This document shows, one piece after another, positions 37,735-46,187 of a DNA stretch of 64,000 nt. The stretch spans positions 1 through 64,000 of the forward strand of contig NZ_AAXW01000002.1 in assembly GCF_000169335.1 (NCBI RefSeq), written 5' to 3'. Source of the stretch: Crocosphaera chwakensis CCY0110. Its GTDB lineage: Bacteria > Cyanobacteriota > Cyanobacteriia > Cyanobacteriales > Microcystaceae. The notes beneath the pieces were generated by a model. That model made no database searches. It saw only the letters and a program-made list of their open reading frames with translations, and was not told the DNA's origin. Each line of letters starts with the position of its first letter. Position 1 is the first letter of the stretch. A program made the position numbers and the translations under genes.

Positions 37735-38842
37735 TACTCGACAGCTTTCTTCAAACACCATTGTCATTGCAACTCAGCTAAGGCAAAATGCTAAGGCCAT
37801 GGGACAGGTTCTCGAAACCCAAGGGTTATCCTGGATAGAGATGGATTCCCTAGAAACAGTCAAAACTGCCATTCGAGCAGAAGTTGGCTTACTAATTATT
37901 ACCGAAGAGATGTTATCTCTGGACAATAATTTTGAAAAGTTGGTGGAGTGCTTAAACGAGCAGCCTAACTGGTCTGATATTCCTGTAATTTTTTTGCTCA
38001 AGAACTGTCGCCACTTTCCAGTTTGCATGGCCATGTTGAAGTCTAGCTCCCATCAGGGCAGTCTTACTCTGCTTGAAATGCCCCTCAAACGTCGCGAGTT
38101 TAATTCAACGGTGCAAACTTGCTTGAAAAATCGTCAACGCCAGTTTCAACTACGGGACGCTCTGCTGCGACTTCACCAAAGTAATCAAGCCCTAGAGAAT
38201 TTTAGCCATGTGGTAGCCCACGAGTTACGTAACCCACTCAATGTGGTGACGGGTAGCTTGGATTTACTTAAACTCAGTTCCCTAGAAAATAGGGAACAAA
38301 AAATCGTAGAGATGGGCCTGCGGACTTCCCACAAAATGAACAAAACTCTGAACACCCTATTAGAATTTAGCAAGCTTGAATCTCGACAAAATCTTATCTT
38401 TAAGCCTACCGACATGAATAGGGTTCTAGAAGAAGCGGTGAATGGGTTGCAAAATATCATCGATGTTCACCAAGCCTCAGTTAATTGGAATAATCTGCCC
38501 GTTGTACAAGGTAATGCAGATTTATTAGAGGAATTGGTCAGTAATTTAATTAAAAACGCCGTCATCCATAATGGGACGGCAGCCCCTATGATCATCGTTA
38601 TGAGTGAGTTACGGGGCGATCGCTATTACTTTCAAATCGTTGATAATGGGCCTGGCATTTCATTAGAAGATCAGTCTGAAATTTTTAAGCTATTCTCCAG
38701 AGTCGGGAAAAGACGGGTTGAGGGTAGTGGTATTGGTTTGGCTCTGTGTCAGCGAATTGTTGATCAGCATGGTGGACATATCGGGGTTGACTCAGAGTTA
38801 GGCCAGGGTAGTACCTTTTATTTCGATTTACCAACAGCCTGA
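37718..38842 (+). CDS. Sensor histidine kinase coupled to the KaiC-like ATPase
   Basis: The 374-residue protein has a degenerate receiver-like N-terminal domain (about 1-135), a coiled linker, then a dimerisation/phospho-acceptor domain with H168 in V-A-H-E-L-R-N-P. A HATPase domain follows, with an N-box (N-L-I-K-N-A-V), V-D-N-G-P-G-I and a G-S-G-I-G-L-A-L lid. No membrane segment or signal peptide is present, so it is cytosolic. The start overlaps the 3' end of the KaiC-like gene, indicating translational coupling. By analogy with SasA it may read the nucleotide state of its ATPase partner; this is inference. No response regulator is adjacent. Confidence 0.85.
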   Translation: MNQLTDTRQLSSNTIVIATQLRQNAKAMGQVLETQGLSWIEMDSLETVKTAIRAEVGLLIITEEMLSLDNNFEKLVECLNEQPNWSDIPVIFLLKNCRHFPVCMAMLKSSSHQGSLTLLEMPLKRREFNSTVQTCLKNRQRQFQLRDALLRLHQSNQALENFSHVVAHELRNPLNVVTGSLDLLKLSSLENREQKIVEMGLRTSHKMNKTLNTLLEFSKLESRQNLIFKPTDMNRVLEEAVNGLQNIIDVHQASVNWNNLPVVQGNADLLEELVSNLIKNAVIHNGTAAPMIIVMSELRGDRYYFQIVDNGPGISLEDQSEIFKLFSRVGKRRVEGSGIGLALCQRIVDQHGGHIGVDSELGQGSTFYFDLPTA

Positions 38843-38897
38843 AGAAGGCAAAAGGGAACAAAGGATGCTTGCCTCTTGCCTCTCCGAAGGAAGTTAA
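38843..38897. repeat. Short heptamer-type repeat between convergent genes
   Basis: Between the kinase stop and the malQ stop lie G/A-rich 7-base units followed by two CTTGCCT units. It belongs to the same class of 7-nt-period arrays as those at 5696, 7859, 51778 and 55326. No terminator is distinct. Confidence 0.4.
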
Positions 38898-40406
38898 TTA
38901 AGACGGGAGTCGACCGTATAATTCAGTCATATAGCGTAAATATTCCGTTAATTCGGGGGTTAACATTTCGGGACGATACCGCCATGTCCAGTTCCCAGCA
39001 GCTAACCCTGGGGTATTCATACGGGAAGTGCTTTCTAAGCCTAAAATATCTTGTAGGGGAAAAACGGCTTGATTGGCTACTGAACCCATAGCACAACCAA
39101 TTAAACTCCAGTGAATACCCTTATCCGAGATACCGCCTAAATAGTCTGTTACTCTTGCTTTTTCTTCAAAGTTGCGTTCAGCGAACCAGCCAACGGTTGT
39201 ATTATTGTCGTGGGTTCCGGTGTAAGCAACACAGTTACGATTGTAATAATTGTAGGGTAAGAAAGGATTAGCGCGATCGGAGTCAAAGGCAAAGTGTAGT
39301 AACTTCATGCCAGGAAACTCATATCTATCCCGTAAAGCTTCCACTTCTGGGGTAATTACCCCTAAATCTTCAGCAACGATGGGTAAGGTTCCTAATACTT
39401 CTTTGAGACGGGCAAAGAAGGCATCTCCTGGGGCTTTTAACCATCTTCCATTCATGGCAGTCTTTTCCCCTTTAGGAACAGCCCAATAGCCTTCAAACCC
39501 TCGGAAATGGTCGATTCTAACGACATCGTAATATTCTAGGGTGCTTTTGATCCGTTCAATCCACCAACTAAAGTCATTTTCTTGGACTTTTTGCCAGTTA
39601 TAGACAGGATTGCCCCATAACTGACCCGTCGAGCTAAAATAGTCTGGAGGAACTCCGGCCATTACATCTATTTCTAAGGTTTCTGGGTCAATACAGAAGA
39701 TATCCGAGTGAGACCAAACGTCAGAGCCATCATAAGCGACATAAATGGGAATATCACCAAAAATTTTCACGTTGCGATCGTTGGCGTATTTTTTGACCCG
39801 TTTCCATTGACGAACGAATTCAAATTGAACAAACTTATGATAAAAAATGTCGTCTGCATATTTAGACCGATATGCGTCTAACGCTTGAGGTTCACGTTTA
39901 GCAATATCTTTATCCCATTGATGCCATCCTTTTTTGGGGTTATCGTCATGGATAGCCATGAATAAGGCGTAATCATCTAACCAGTAGCTATGACGGGAGC
40001 AAAATTGCTCAAATTCTCCTCTTAGTTGATGAAAATTACCATTTTTAAAAGTATCGCTGGCTTTTTTGAGTAAAGGTAATTTATGTTCAACCACTAAGTC
40101 ATAATCAACATAATCATCAGGGAGATCAGGATAAGCATCTAACTCTGCTTGGGTGACTAAGCCATCTCCATAGAGAATATCAGGGCTAATTAATAAAGGG
40201 TTCCCTGCAAAGGCAGAGTAGGAAAGATAAGGAGAATTACCATATCCTGTGGGTCCCAAGGGCAACACTTGCCAGAGGGTTTGCCCCGTGGCTGCTAAAA
40301 AGTCAATGAAGCGATAGGGTCCTTCTCCCAAGTCACCAATACCAAAACGACTGGGTAAAGAGGTTGGGTGCAATAAAATCCCACTGGCTCTCTGATAAAA
40401 TGTCAT
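38898..40406 (-). CDS. malQ: 4-alpha-glucanotransferase (amylomaltase, GH77)
   Basis: This 502-residue enzyme transfers alpha-1,4-glucan segments in glycogen and maltodextrin metabolism. Visible GH77 motifs are G-I-L-L-H-P-T-S-L-P-S near the start, D-I-P-I-Y-V-A-Y-D-G-S-D-V-W, V-R-I-D-H-F-R-G (catalytic Asp nucleophile), A-E-D-L-G-V-I-T (acid/base Glu) and T-G-T-H-D-N-N-T. Length is normal for bacterial amylomaltase. It is transcribed toward the KaiC/kinase pair. Confidence 0.95.
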   Translation of the reverse strand: MTFYQRASGILLHPTSLPSRFGIGDLGEGPYRFIDFLAATGQTLWQVLPLGPTGYGNSPYLSYSAFAGNPLLISPDILYGDGLVTQAELDAYPDLPDDYVDYDLVVEHKLPLLKKASDTFKNGNFHQLRGEFEQFCSRHSYWLDDYALFMAIHDDNPKKGWHQWDKDIAKREPQALDAYRSKYADDIFYHKFVQFEFVRQWKRVKKYANDRNVKIFGDIPIYVAYDGSDVWSHSDIFCIDPETLEIDVMAGVPPDYFSSTGQLWGNPVYNWQKVQENDFSWWIERIKSTLEYYDVVRIDHFRGFEGYWAVPKGEKTAMNGRWLKAPGDAFFARLKEVLGTLPIVAEDLGVITPEVEALRDRYEFPGMKLLHFAFDSDRANPFLPYNYYNRNCVAYTGTHDNNTTVGWFAERNFEEKARVTDYLGGISDKGIHWSLIGCAMGSVANQAVFPLQDILGLESTSRMNTPGLAAGNWTWRYRPEMLTPELTEYLRYMTELYGRLPS

Positions 40407-40591
40407 GGATATCTATGCCTTATCTGCTATGTAATAATACTCTGCTCAAAAGTATTATAAGACAAGAAGGTGGTTAAAATTGTCCTGAATTCTTAGAAAA
40501 TGATGAATTTTAATGATACATCGTAATAACTTTGTTGCCTTTTGCCTGTACCAACTAGGAAATTAATTTTATAGACTCACTTATTTTTGTC

Positions 40592-40597
40592 TATAAT
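40592..40597 (+). promoter_or_regulatory. Candidate -10 box for the DndD-like operon
   Basis: TATAAT lies 27 bases before the ATG at 40624. No strong -35 hexamer is seen at 16-18 bases upstream. It is suggestive only. Confidence 0.35.
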
Positions 40598-40623
40598 TAA
40601 ACAATTCTCACAGAAAAAGCTTA

Positions 40624-40797
40624 ATGAATGAAGACGTTAATGTTAGTCAAGTTCAAGAACCTATTACCTCTGCATCCCCAGAAGTTTGTCAGATTATTGA
40701 ACGAGTTTTATCCTTAGAAAAAAGTAAATTATCTCTGCGATCGCCCCGAAATATTAATGATGATATCGTTCAAATTATTAAAGAAGTGATTCAATGA
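40624..40797 (+). CDS. 57-residue protein coupled to the DndD-like gene
   Basis: An ORF of 57 codons begins M-N-E-D-V-N-V-S-Q-V-Q and contains V-C-Q-I-I-E-R-V-L-S-L-E-K-S-K-L, then I-N-D-D-I-V-Q-I-I-K-E-V-I-Q before TGA. The stop overlaps the next ATG in ATGA (40794-40797), classic translational coupling. The second half looks helical. Small proteins between dndC and dndD are known in some phosphorothioation loci; I place it there by position and cannot assign a biochemical role. It carries a HIP1-like site within its coding sequence. Confidence 0.65.
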   Translation: MNEDVNVSQVQEPITSASPEVCQIIERVLSLEKSKLSLRSPRNINDDIVQIIKEVIQ

Positions 40798-42863
40798 AAT
40801 TATTATCGATTAAATTATGTAATTTTAGACAGTTTTATGGTCAAACCCCAGAAATTGGCCTAGCTTCTGGGGAGCAAAATACAACGATTATTCATGGTAA
40901 CAATGGCTCAGGAAAAACGACTTTATTAAATGCGTTTACTTGGGTTTTTTATGAAGAGTTTACGGCCGCTTTTACCTCTCCTGAATTACTCATTAATAAA
41001 CGAGCAATTATGCAAGCGGATATAGGAACATCCGTGGACTGTTGGGTAGAAATTTATTTTGAACACGAATATAAACATTATCAAGTTAAACGAAAATGTT
41101 ATGCTTGTTTAGATAAAAATGGTACAATTCAATACAGCAAAAATCAATTATTTATGTTGGTAGCAGAAGAGGATGGTCGTTGGTATCCACCGACACAACA
41201 ACCTGATGATATTATTAACCGTATTTTACCAAAAAGTTTATATCAGTATTTCTTTTTTGATGGAGAACATATTGACCATATTTTTCGTAACAATGATAAA
41301 AGTCGTATTGCTGAAGATACAAAAGAACTGTTAGGGGTAAAGGTATTAGATCGTTCTATTGATCATCTTAAAAAAGCAGAAAAAATATTAGAAGAAGAAC
41401 TTAAAATAATTGGAGATATTAACATCAAAAAAAAGCTAAAAGAAAAAACAAAATTAGAACAAGAAATAGAAAATTTACAAGATAAACAGGAAACTATTAT
41501 AGAAACACTAAATTCTCAAATATTACAGCAGAAAGAAATATCAGATAAATTAATCACTTTAAATAGTAATGAGCAGTTAAAAAATTTAAAGATTAAACTT
41601 GATAAACAAGAAGCTAAATTAAAAAATGAGACAAGAGAATTAAAACAGCAAATTAAGCAGTTAATATCAAATCAAGGTTACTTAAACTTTTTGAGTAATA
41701 TTATTCCTAAATTTAACACAATTATTACCGATTTACGCCAAAGGGGAGAATTACCCAGTGGAATCAAAAAACAATTTGTACAGCAATTATTAAACCGTCA
41801 AAGTTGTATTTGTGGTCAAGAATTAATCGAAGGAAATAATTATTATGAACAAGTTAAACAATGGATGGATAAAGCAGGAATAGCAGTCATAGAAGAATCT
41901 GCCATCCGCTTAGAATCTCAAGTTTATGAGATGGAAGAAAAAGTGATTAGTTTTTGGGAAAATGTAGATGAAAAACAAGCTAAACTCGAACAATCTAGAT
42001 TAGAATTATCTAGGGTAGAAGTAGAATTAGATGAAATTAATCAAAAGTTTCGACATTATCCTGATGCAGATATCAGAAAATTACAAGAAAGTTTAGATCA
42101 AATCAATCAGAAAATTCGAGAATTTCAACTAGAACAAGGAGGAATTCAACAACAATTAATTACTTTAGAAAAACAATTAGATACCTTAGATAAAGAGATT
42201 ACTAAACAGAAACAAAAAGAAGAAAAGCAAATATTAGCTAAACGTAGAAGGGACGCAGCTACAGAAGCAAGAGACAGACTTATTGAAGTTAGAAGTCGCC
42301 TAGAAAAACAGTTTCGTCTCTCGTTAGAAAAACGAGTTCAAGCTATTTTTACTGCTATTTCTTTTACCCCTTATATTCCTCGCTTAACCGCAAATTATGA
42401 ATTAAACTTAATTGAAAATACGTCAGGAATAGCTGTTCCTGTGGCAGCCTCAACAGGAGAAAATCAAATTTTAAGTCTTTCTTTTATTGGGGGAATTATT
42501 GATAGTGTCAGAAAGTGGAGTCATAAAAATACTTTGATGGGGCCTGATAGTAGTACCTTTCCTATTGTTATGGACTCTCCCTTTGGTAGTTTAGACGAAA
42601 TTTATCGCCGACAAGTAGCAAAATCAATTCCTAAATTAGCCAATCAATTAATTATTTTAGTAACTAAAACCCAATGGCGCGGTGAAGTTCAAGGAGAAAC
42701 CAAAAATTATATCGGAAAAGAATATGTTTTAGTTTATTATTCTCCTAAACCTGACTGTAAACAAGATAGTATTTTACTTAATGGCGTTGATTATCCTTTA
42801 GTTCAACAAAGTCCTAATGAATTTGAATACACAGAAATTATAGAAGTTGGTAGAGATAATTGA
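40794..42863 (+). CDS. dndD: DndD-like SMC/Rad50-type ATPase of DNA phosphorothioation
   Basis: The 689-residue protein starts K-L-L-S-I-K-L-C-N-F-R-Q-F-Y-G with Walker A G-N-N-G-S-G-K-T at 35-42, and has F-F-D-G-E-H-I near residue 160. Two long coiled coils flank a hook-like centre with C338-x-C340 (S-C-I-C-G-Q-E). An ABC-like S-T-G-E-N-Q-I-L-S-L-S signature and Walker B V-M-D-S-P-F-G-S-L-D complete the head. This is the DndD layout; DndD is the ATPase of the Dnd system that puts sulfur on the DNA backbone. dndA, dndB, dndC and dndE are not in the window. The phosphorothioation-associated methyltransferase downstream supports the call over a generic Rad50-like ATPase. Confidence 0.75.
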   Translation: MKLLSIKLCNFRQFYGQTPEIGLASGEQNTTIIHGNNGSGKTTLLNAFTWVFYEEFTAAFTSPELLINKRAIMQADIGTSVDCWVEIYFEHEYKHYQVKRKCYACLDKNGTIQYSKNQLFMLVAEEDGRWYPPTQQPDDIINRILPKSLYQYFFFDGEHIDHIFRNNDKSRIAEDTKELLGVKVLDRSIDHLKKAEKILEEELKIIGDINIKKKLKEKTKLEQEIENLQDKQETIIETLNSQILQQKEISDKLITLNSNEQLKNLKIKLDKQEAKLKNETRELKQQIKQLISNQGYLNFLSNIIPKFNTIITDLRQRGELPSGIKKQFVQQLLNRQSCICGQELIEGNNYYEQVKQWMDKAGIAVIEESAIRLESQVYEMEEKVISFWENVDEKQAKLEQSRLELSRVEVELDEINQKFRHYPDADIRKLQESLDQINQKIREFQLEQGGIQQQLITLEKQLDTLDKEITKQKQKEEKQILAKRRRDAATEARDRLIEVRSRLEKQFRLSLEKRVQAIFTAISFTPYIPRLTANYELNLIENTSGIAVPVAASTGENQILSLSFIGGIIDSVRKWSHKNTLMGPDSSTFPIVMDSPFGSLDEIYRRQVAKSIPKLANQLIILVTKTQWRGEVQGETKNYIGKEYVLVYYSPKPDCKQDSILLNGVDYPLVQQSPNEFEYTEIIEVGRDN

Positions 42864-42885
42864 TGAATTATCCCTACACAGGTTA

Positions 42886-43230
42886 TTAACTTAGACTTTT
42901 GCGAATATGCTCCTCAATTTTCTTCTTCTTATTATGATCTTCTAGGGAAAAGCTACCGAAATTTTGACTACTGGTGTTCACATGGGCCATAATTTTTTGC
43001 TTACGTTCCTGTTTAAGCGTGGGTTTTAGAACTGGTTTAGGTTCCGGTGTCGGTTCAGGGATAGGGGAAGGGGTTGGTGTGGGTTTAGAGGTCTTTTTTG
43101 GTGAAATATATTGAGTTCCGTTTGTACTGTGTTTTAAGTGTTCGAGAATACGTTTTTTACGATCATTCATGGCCATATTTTTAATGTGTGAAGTTTTGTA
43201 ACTAACTCTAATTGTAAAAGATTTATTCAT
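42886..43230 (-). CDS. Small Pro-rich protein with a threefold basic motif
   Basis: This is a 114-residue hypothetical protein. The sequence K-K-R-I-L-E-H-L-K-H-S-T (about 25-36) is echoed by R-K-Q-K-I-M-A-H-V-N-T-S (about 79-90) and K-K-K-K-I-E-E-H-I-R-K-S (about 102-113). These give three copies of a basic K-x-x-I-x-x-H-h-x-x-S motif, the first two separated by a P-T-P-E-P-K-P linker. Translation may start at M19 or M21 (43176 or 43170) instead of 43230. It is encoded opposite to its neighbours inside the phosphorothioation module. Function is unknown; binding of a nucleic acid is only a guess from charge. Confidence 0.6.
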   Translation of the reverse strand: MNKSFTIRVSYKTSHIKNMAMNDRKKRILEHLKHSTNGTQYISPKKTSKPTPTPSPIPEPTPEPKPVLKPTLKQERKQKIMAHVNTSSQNFGSFSLEDHNKKKKIEEHIRKSLS

Positions 43231-43308
43231 CCCTGACTACTCTAAATAGAGCATCTTTGCGTACAATGTTAAGAAGACAACAAAAAACTGAATGAGAGTG
43301 TACAGTTT

Positions 43309-44001
43309 ATGTTAGAAGCAGTTTCTAAAACTGATATAATTTATCCCAGTTCAGACGGTGAACCTGTGGCAGAAACTTATATTCATTTATATGCTATTTT
43401 AACCACGTTAGAAGTCCTTAAACAGTATTTATCAGGCCAGCAAGCTACTGTTTTAGCGAATCAATTTATGTATTACAGTCAAGGACTTCCCAGAATGCGA
43501 GTTGCGCCGGATGTTATGGTTATTTTTAACGTGGAACCAGGGGGAAGAGATAATTATAAAATCTGGGAAGAAAAAGAGGTTCCTCAAGTTATTTTTGAAA
43601 TGACCTCTCCAGGAACAAAAAATCAAGATCAAGAGTTTAAAAAGACATTATATGAACAATTAGGAGTGAAAGAATACTGGTTATTTGATCCTAAAGGAGA
43701 GTGGATTTCTGAAAAGTTAATCGGTTATCGTTTAAGAAATAACATTTATGAAATCATTGAAGATAATATTAGTGAACCTTTACAGTTACAGTTAACAGTT
43801 GAAGGGCAATTAATTGGCTTTTATCGAAACGATACAGGAGACAAATTATTAATTCCTGAAGAGTTGGCCGCAGCTTTACAACAAAAAGAAACGGAACTAC
43901 AACAAAAAGAAACAGAACTACAAAAGGAAAAACAAAAGTTATCTGATGTCGAGTCTATGCTAGAAAAATATCGTCAACAGTTTGGAGATTTACCCGAATA
44001 A
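43309..44001 (+). CDS. Uma2-family (PD-(D/E)XK-like) protein with coiled-coil tail
   Basis: The 230-residue protein carries the cyanobacterial Uma2 pattern: R-V-A-P-D-V-M-V-I-F, then P-Q-V-I-F-E-M-T-S-P-G-T and Y-E-Q-L-G-V-K-E-Y-W-L-F-D-P. The D...E-M-T core is like the restriction-endonuclease fold proposed for the family; nuclease activity is not generally proven. The C-terminus (about 190-225) is a Gln/Lys/Glu coiled coil made partly by a perfect-looking 21-bp duplication around 43880-43922. It sits 13 bases before the methyltransferase start. Uma2 genes are very numerous in cyanobacteria, so its part in the phosphorothioation system is uncertain. Confidence 0.8.
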   Translation: MLEAVSKTDIIYPSSDGEPVAETYIHLYAILTTLEVLKQYLSGQQATVLANQFMYYSQGLPRMRVAPDVMVIFNVEPGGRDNYKIWEEKEVPQVIFEMTSPGTKNQDQEFKKTLYEQLGVKEYWLFDPKGEWISEKLIGYRLRNNIYEIIEDNISEPLQLQLTVEGQLIGFYRNDTGDKLLIPEELAAALQQKETELQQKETELQKEKQKLSDVESMLEKYRQQFGDLPE

Positions 44002-44014
44002 ATTAACAATTATT

Positions 44015-46012
44015 ATGTTCCTTACCACTGATTATTTTAGCGAAATTATTGCTTGTTGTAAAAAAAGTTCTATTGGTAAACAGTTACCCACTGCTTTATA
44101 TGTTCATGTCAGTGCAATTAATTCTCTTGATATAAGATTACAGGAATACGAAAAAAAAGCTAGACTAACTGAAGATATTCAAGGGGCAACTATCATAAAA
44201 TTTAATACAGATAGACCTCTTATCTCTTATTTATTTTATCCAGAATTTGATAACGATCCGCATCCTGTATTAACCTTAAGTATTGTTGTTAATTTAGATA
44301 CAGAACAAGTTAATTATTGGGACTATAAAAAGAAAAAAAATCCACCCATTCTTCATAGAAAAGAAACGTTTATTACTTCTGATTATCCTTACTATGAAAT
44401 CTTTAGCCATTTAACGAAGATGGAAGAAGAATTAGAACTATTAACCTTAAATGCGCCCATTGGCACTAAACAGGAATGGGAAAAAAGATTAAAGCGTAAA
44501 CGGATTACTTTGGAGGGGCATTATTTAGCTTGTCATTGTCCTATTTTTCCAAAAGAAACAGTTAGTATTCAAATAGAAAGACATAAAGCAGCTATTGTTA
44601 GAAATACTTTATCTCGTCCTGTTCGTTTAGGGTTAGATTTATTATTATTCGAGGAAGAAACTACATTTTTTGACTATGGATGTGGTTATGGGGGTGATGT
44701 AGAAAGAATTGCCGAAGCCGGTTATAAAAGTCAAGGATGGGACCCTTATTATTGTCCCGATAATCAAAAAAGTATCGCTGATATTGTTAATTTAGGTTAT
44801 GTCATTAATGTCATTGAAGATATTAATGAGAGACGAGAAGCTTTAGTAAATGCTTGGGAATTAACTAATAAAATTTTAATTGTTTCTGCACAAGTTTTAA
44901 TTGATGATAGAGATAGGGGTGTTATTGCCTATGGAGATGGCATTATCACGAATCGTAATACCTTTCAAAAATATTATGAACAAGAAGAACTAAAATTTTA
45001 CATTGATCAAGTTTTAGATGTTGATTCAATTCCCATCGGATTAGGTATTTATTTAGTCTTTCGGGATGAAAGAGAATCTCAAAAATTCCGTGCTTCTCGC
45101 TTCCATTCTAGGGCAAAAACTCCTAGATTAATTACCAAAGTAAGACGGTTTGAAGACTATGAACACCTCTTACAACCCCTAATGGAATTTTACACCGAAC
45201 GGGGAAGATTACCAGCTAAAGGAGAACTTAAAAATGAGGCACAATTAAAAGAAGAATTTAGAAGTTTTCGTCAAGCATTTAAGGTTATTTTACAAGTTAC
45301 TCAAGAAGATGATTGGGATATGATTACAGAAAAACGTCGTCAAGATTTATTATTATATTTGGCATTAAGTCAATTTGATCGCCGTCCAAAAATGCGGGAA
45401 TTATCCCCAGAAGTTAAACAAGATATCAAGTCGTTATTTGGTAGTTACAATAGTGCTTGTGTTATTGCTGATACTATGTTGTATCAGGTAGGAAATTTAG
45501 AAATTATTTCCCAACTTTGTCAAAAGCAAACTGTTGGTAGAAAGCTAAGGAATTCCTTACTTATTCATATTAGTGCTTTAGAAAACTTAGAACCTTTATT
45601 ACGTTTATACGAAGGTTGCGCCAGTCGTACCGTAGGAAGACTAGAAGAAGCAAATGTAATCCAATTTTCGTGGCGTATTCCTAAAATTACTTATTTATTG
45701 TATCCCGATTTTGATAATAATCCTCATCCTCCTCTTCACAGTCGGATGCAAATTCAATTAAGCAATTTACGGGTTAATTATTCTGACTATGCAGAAGATG
45801 ACAACCCCCCGATTTTACATTATAAAGATAGTTTAGTTTCTCCTGATTATCCTTTGTATAAAACCTTTAAACAGTTAACGGAAAAAGAACAAGAATTAGG
45901 GTTATTAGATGACTATCGTAAAGTTAACCGTTTACTAGGATGGTTAGACTGTTTAAAAGAAAATAATTTAATTTTAGAAGGTCATGAATTAAAATCTAAG
46001 CCATCAACATAA
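44015..46012 (+). CDS. DNA phosphorothioation-associated putative methyltransferase, with duplicated terminal domain
   Basis: I start at ATG 44015, just after the Uma2 stop; a TTG start at 43982 is possible but would overlap the Uma2 gene. The 665-residue product has a SAM-methyltransferase core with motif I F-F-D-Y-G-C-G-Y-G-G-D at about 218-228. The N-terminal 140 residues and residues about 482-640 are clearly copies of one domain: both contain S-Y/T-Y-L-x-Y-P-x-F-D-N-x-P-H-P and N-P-P-I-L-H followed by S-x-D-Y-P-x-Y. This matches proteins annotated as Dnd-associated methyltransferases. The target (DNA or other) is unknown. Composition is AT-rich like the DndD-like gene. Confidence 0.75.
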   Translation: MFLTTDYFSEIIACCKKSSIGKQLPTALYVHVSAINSLDIRLQEYEKKARLTEDIQGATIIKFNTDRPLISYLFYPEFDNDPHPVLTLSIVVNLDTEQVNYWDYKKKKNPPILHRKETFITSDYPYYEIFSHLTKMEEELELLTLNAPIGTKQEWEKRLKRKRITLEGHYLACHCPIFPKETVSIQIERHKAAIVRNTLSRPVRLGLDLLLFEEETTFFDYGCGYGGDVERIAEAGYKSQGWDPYYCPDNQKSIADIVNLGYVINVIEDINERREALVNAWELTNKILIVSAQVLIDDRDRGVIAYGDGIITNRNTFQKYYEQEELKFYIDQVLDVDSIPIGLGIYLVFRDERESQKFRASRFHSRAKTPRLITKVRRFEDYEHLLQPLMEFYTERGRLPAKGELKNEAQLKEEFRSFRQAFKVILQVTQEDDWDMITEKRRQDLLLYLALSQFDRRPKMRELSPEVKQDIKSLFGSYNSACVIADTMLYQVGNLEIISQLCQKQTVGRKLRNSLLIHISALENLEPLLRLYEGCASRTVGRLEEANVIQFSWRIPKITYLLYPDFDNNPHPPLHSRMQIQLSNLRVNYSDYAEDDNPPILHYKDSLVSPDYPLYKTFKQLTEKEQELGLLDDYRKVNRLLGWLDCLKENNLILEGHELKSKPST

Positions 46013-46187
46013 ATATTAACGGTTAGGAAAAATTTTGAAAAGATAAATTTGGGAACTATTTAGGTTTAATTGCTGTCTCTCTATTTTTGTGATCCGAATT
46101 TTATTGATTGACATATCAGAGTTTGTATTGTTATAGTTTTGAGAATCAAGAAAATTGCTCAATTGTGGTGTGTGGGAAGTCTAGAAA

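Noticed and set aside
43982..44014. Upstream TTG start for the methyltransferase
   Set aside because: It would overlap the Uma2 gene by 20 nt and adds 11 residues without similarity to the duplicated domain, whose C-terminal copy aligns from the ATG region.
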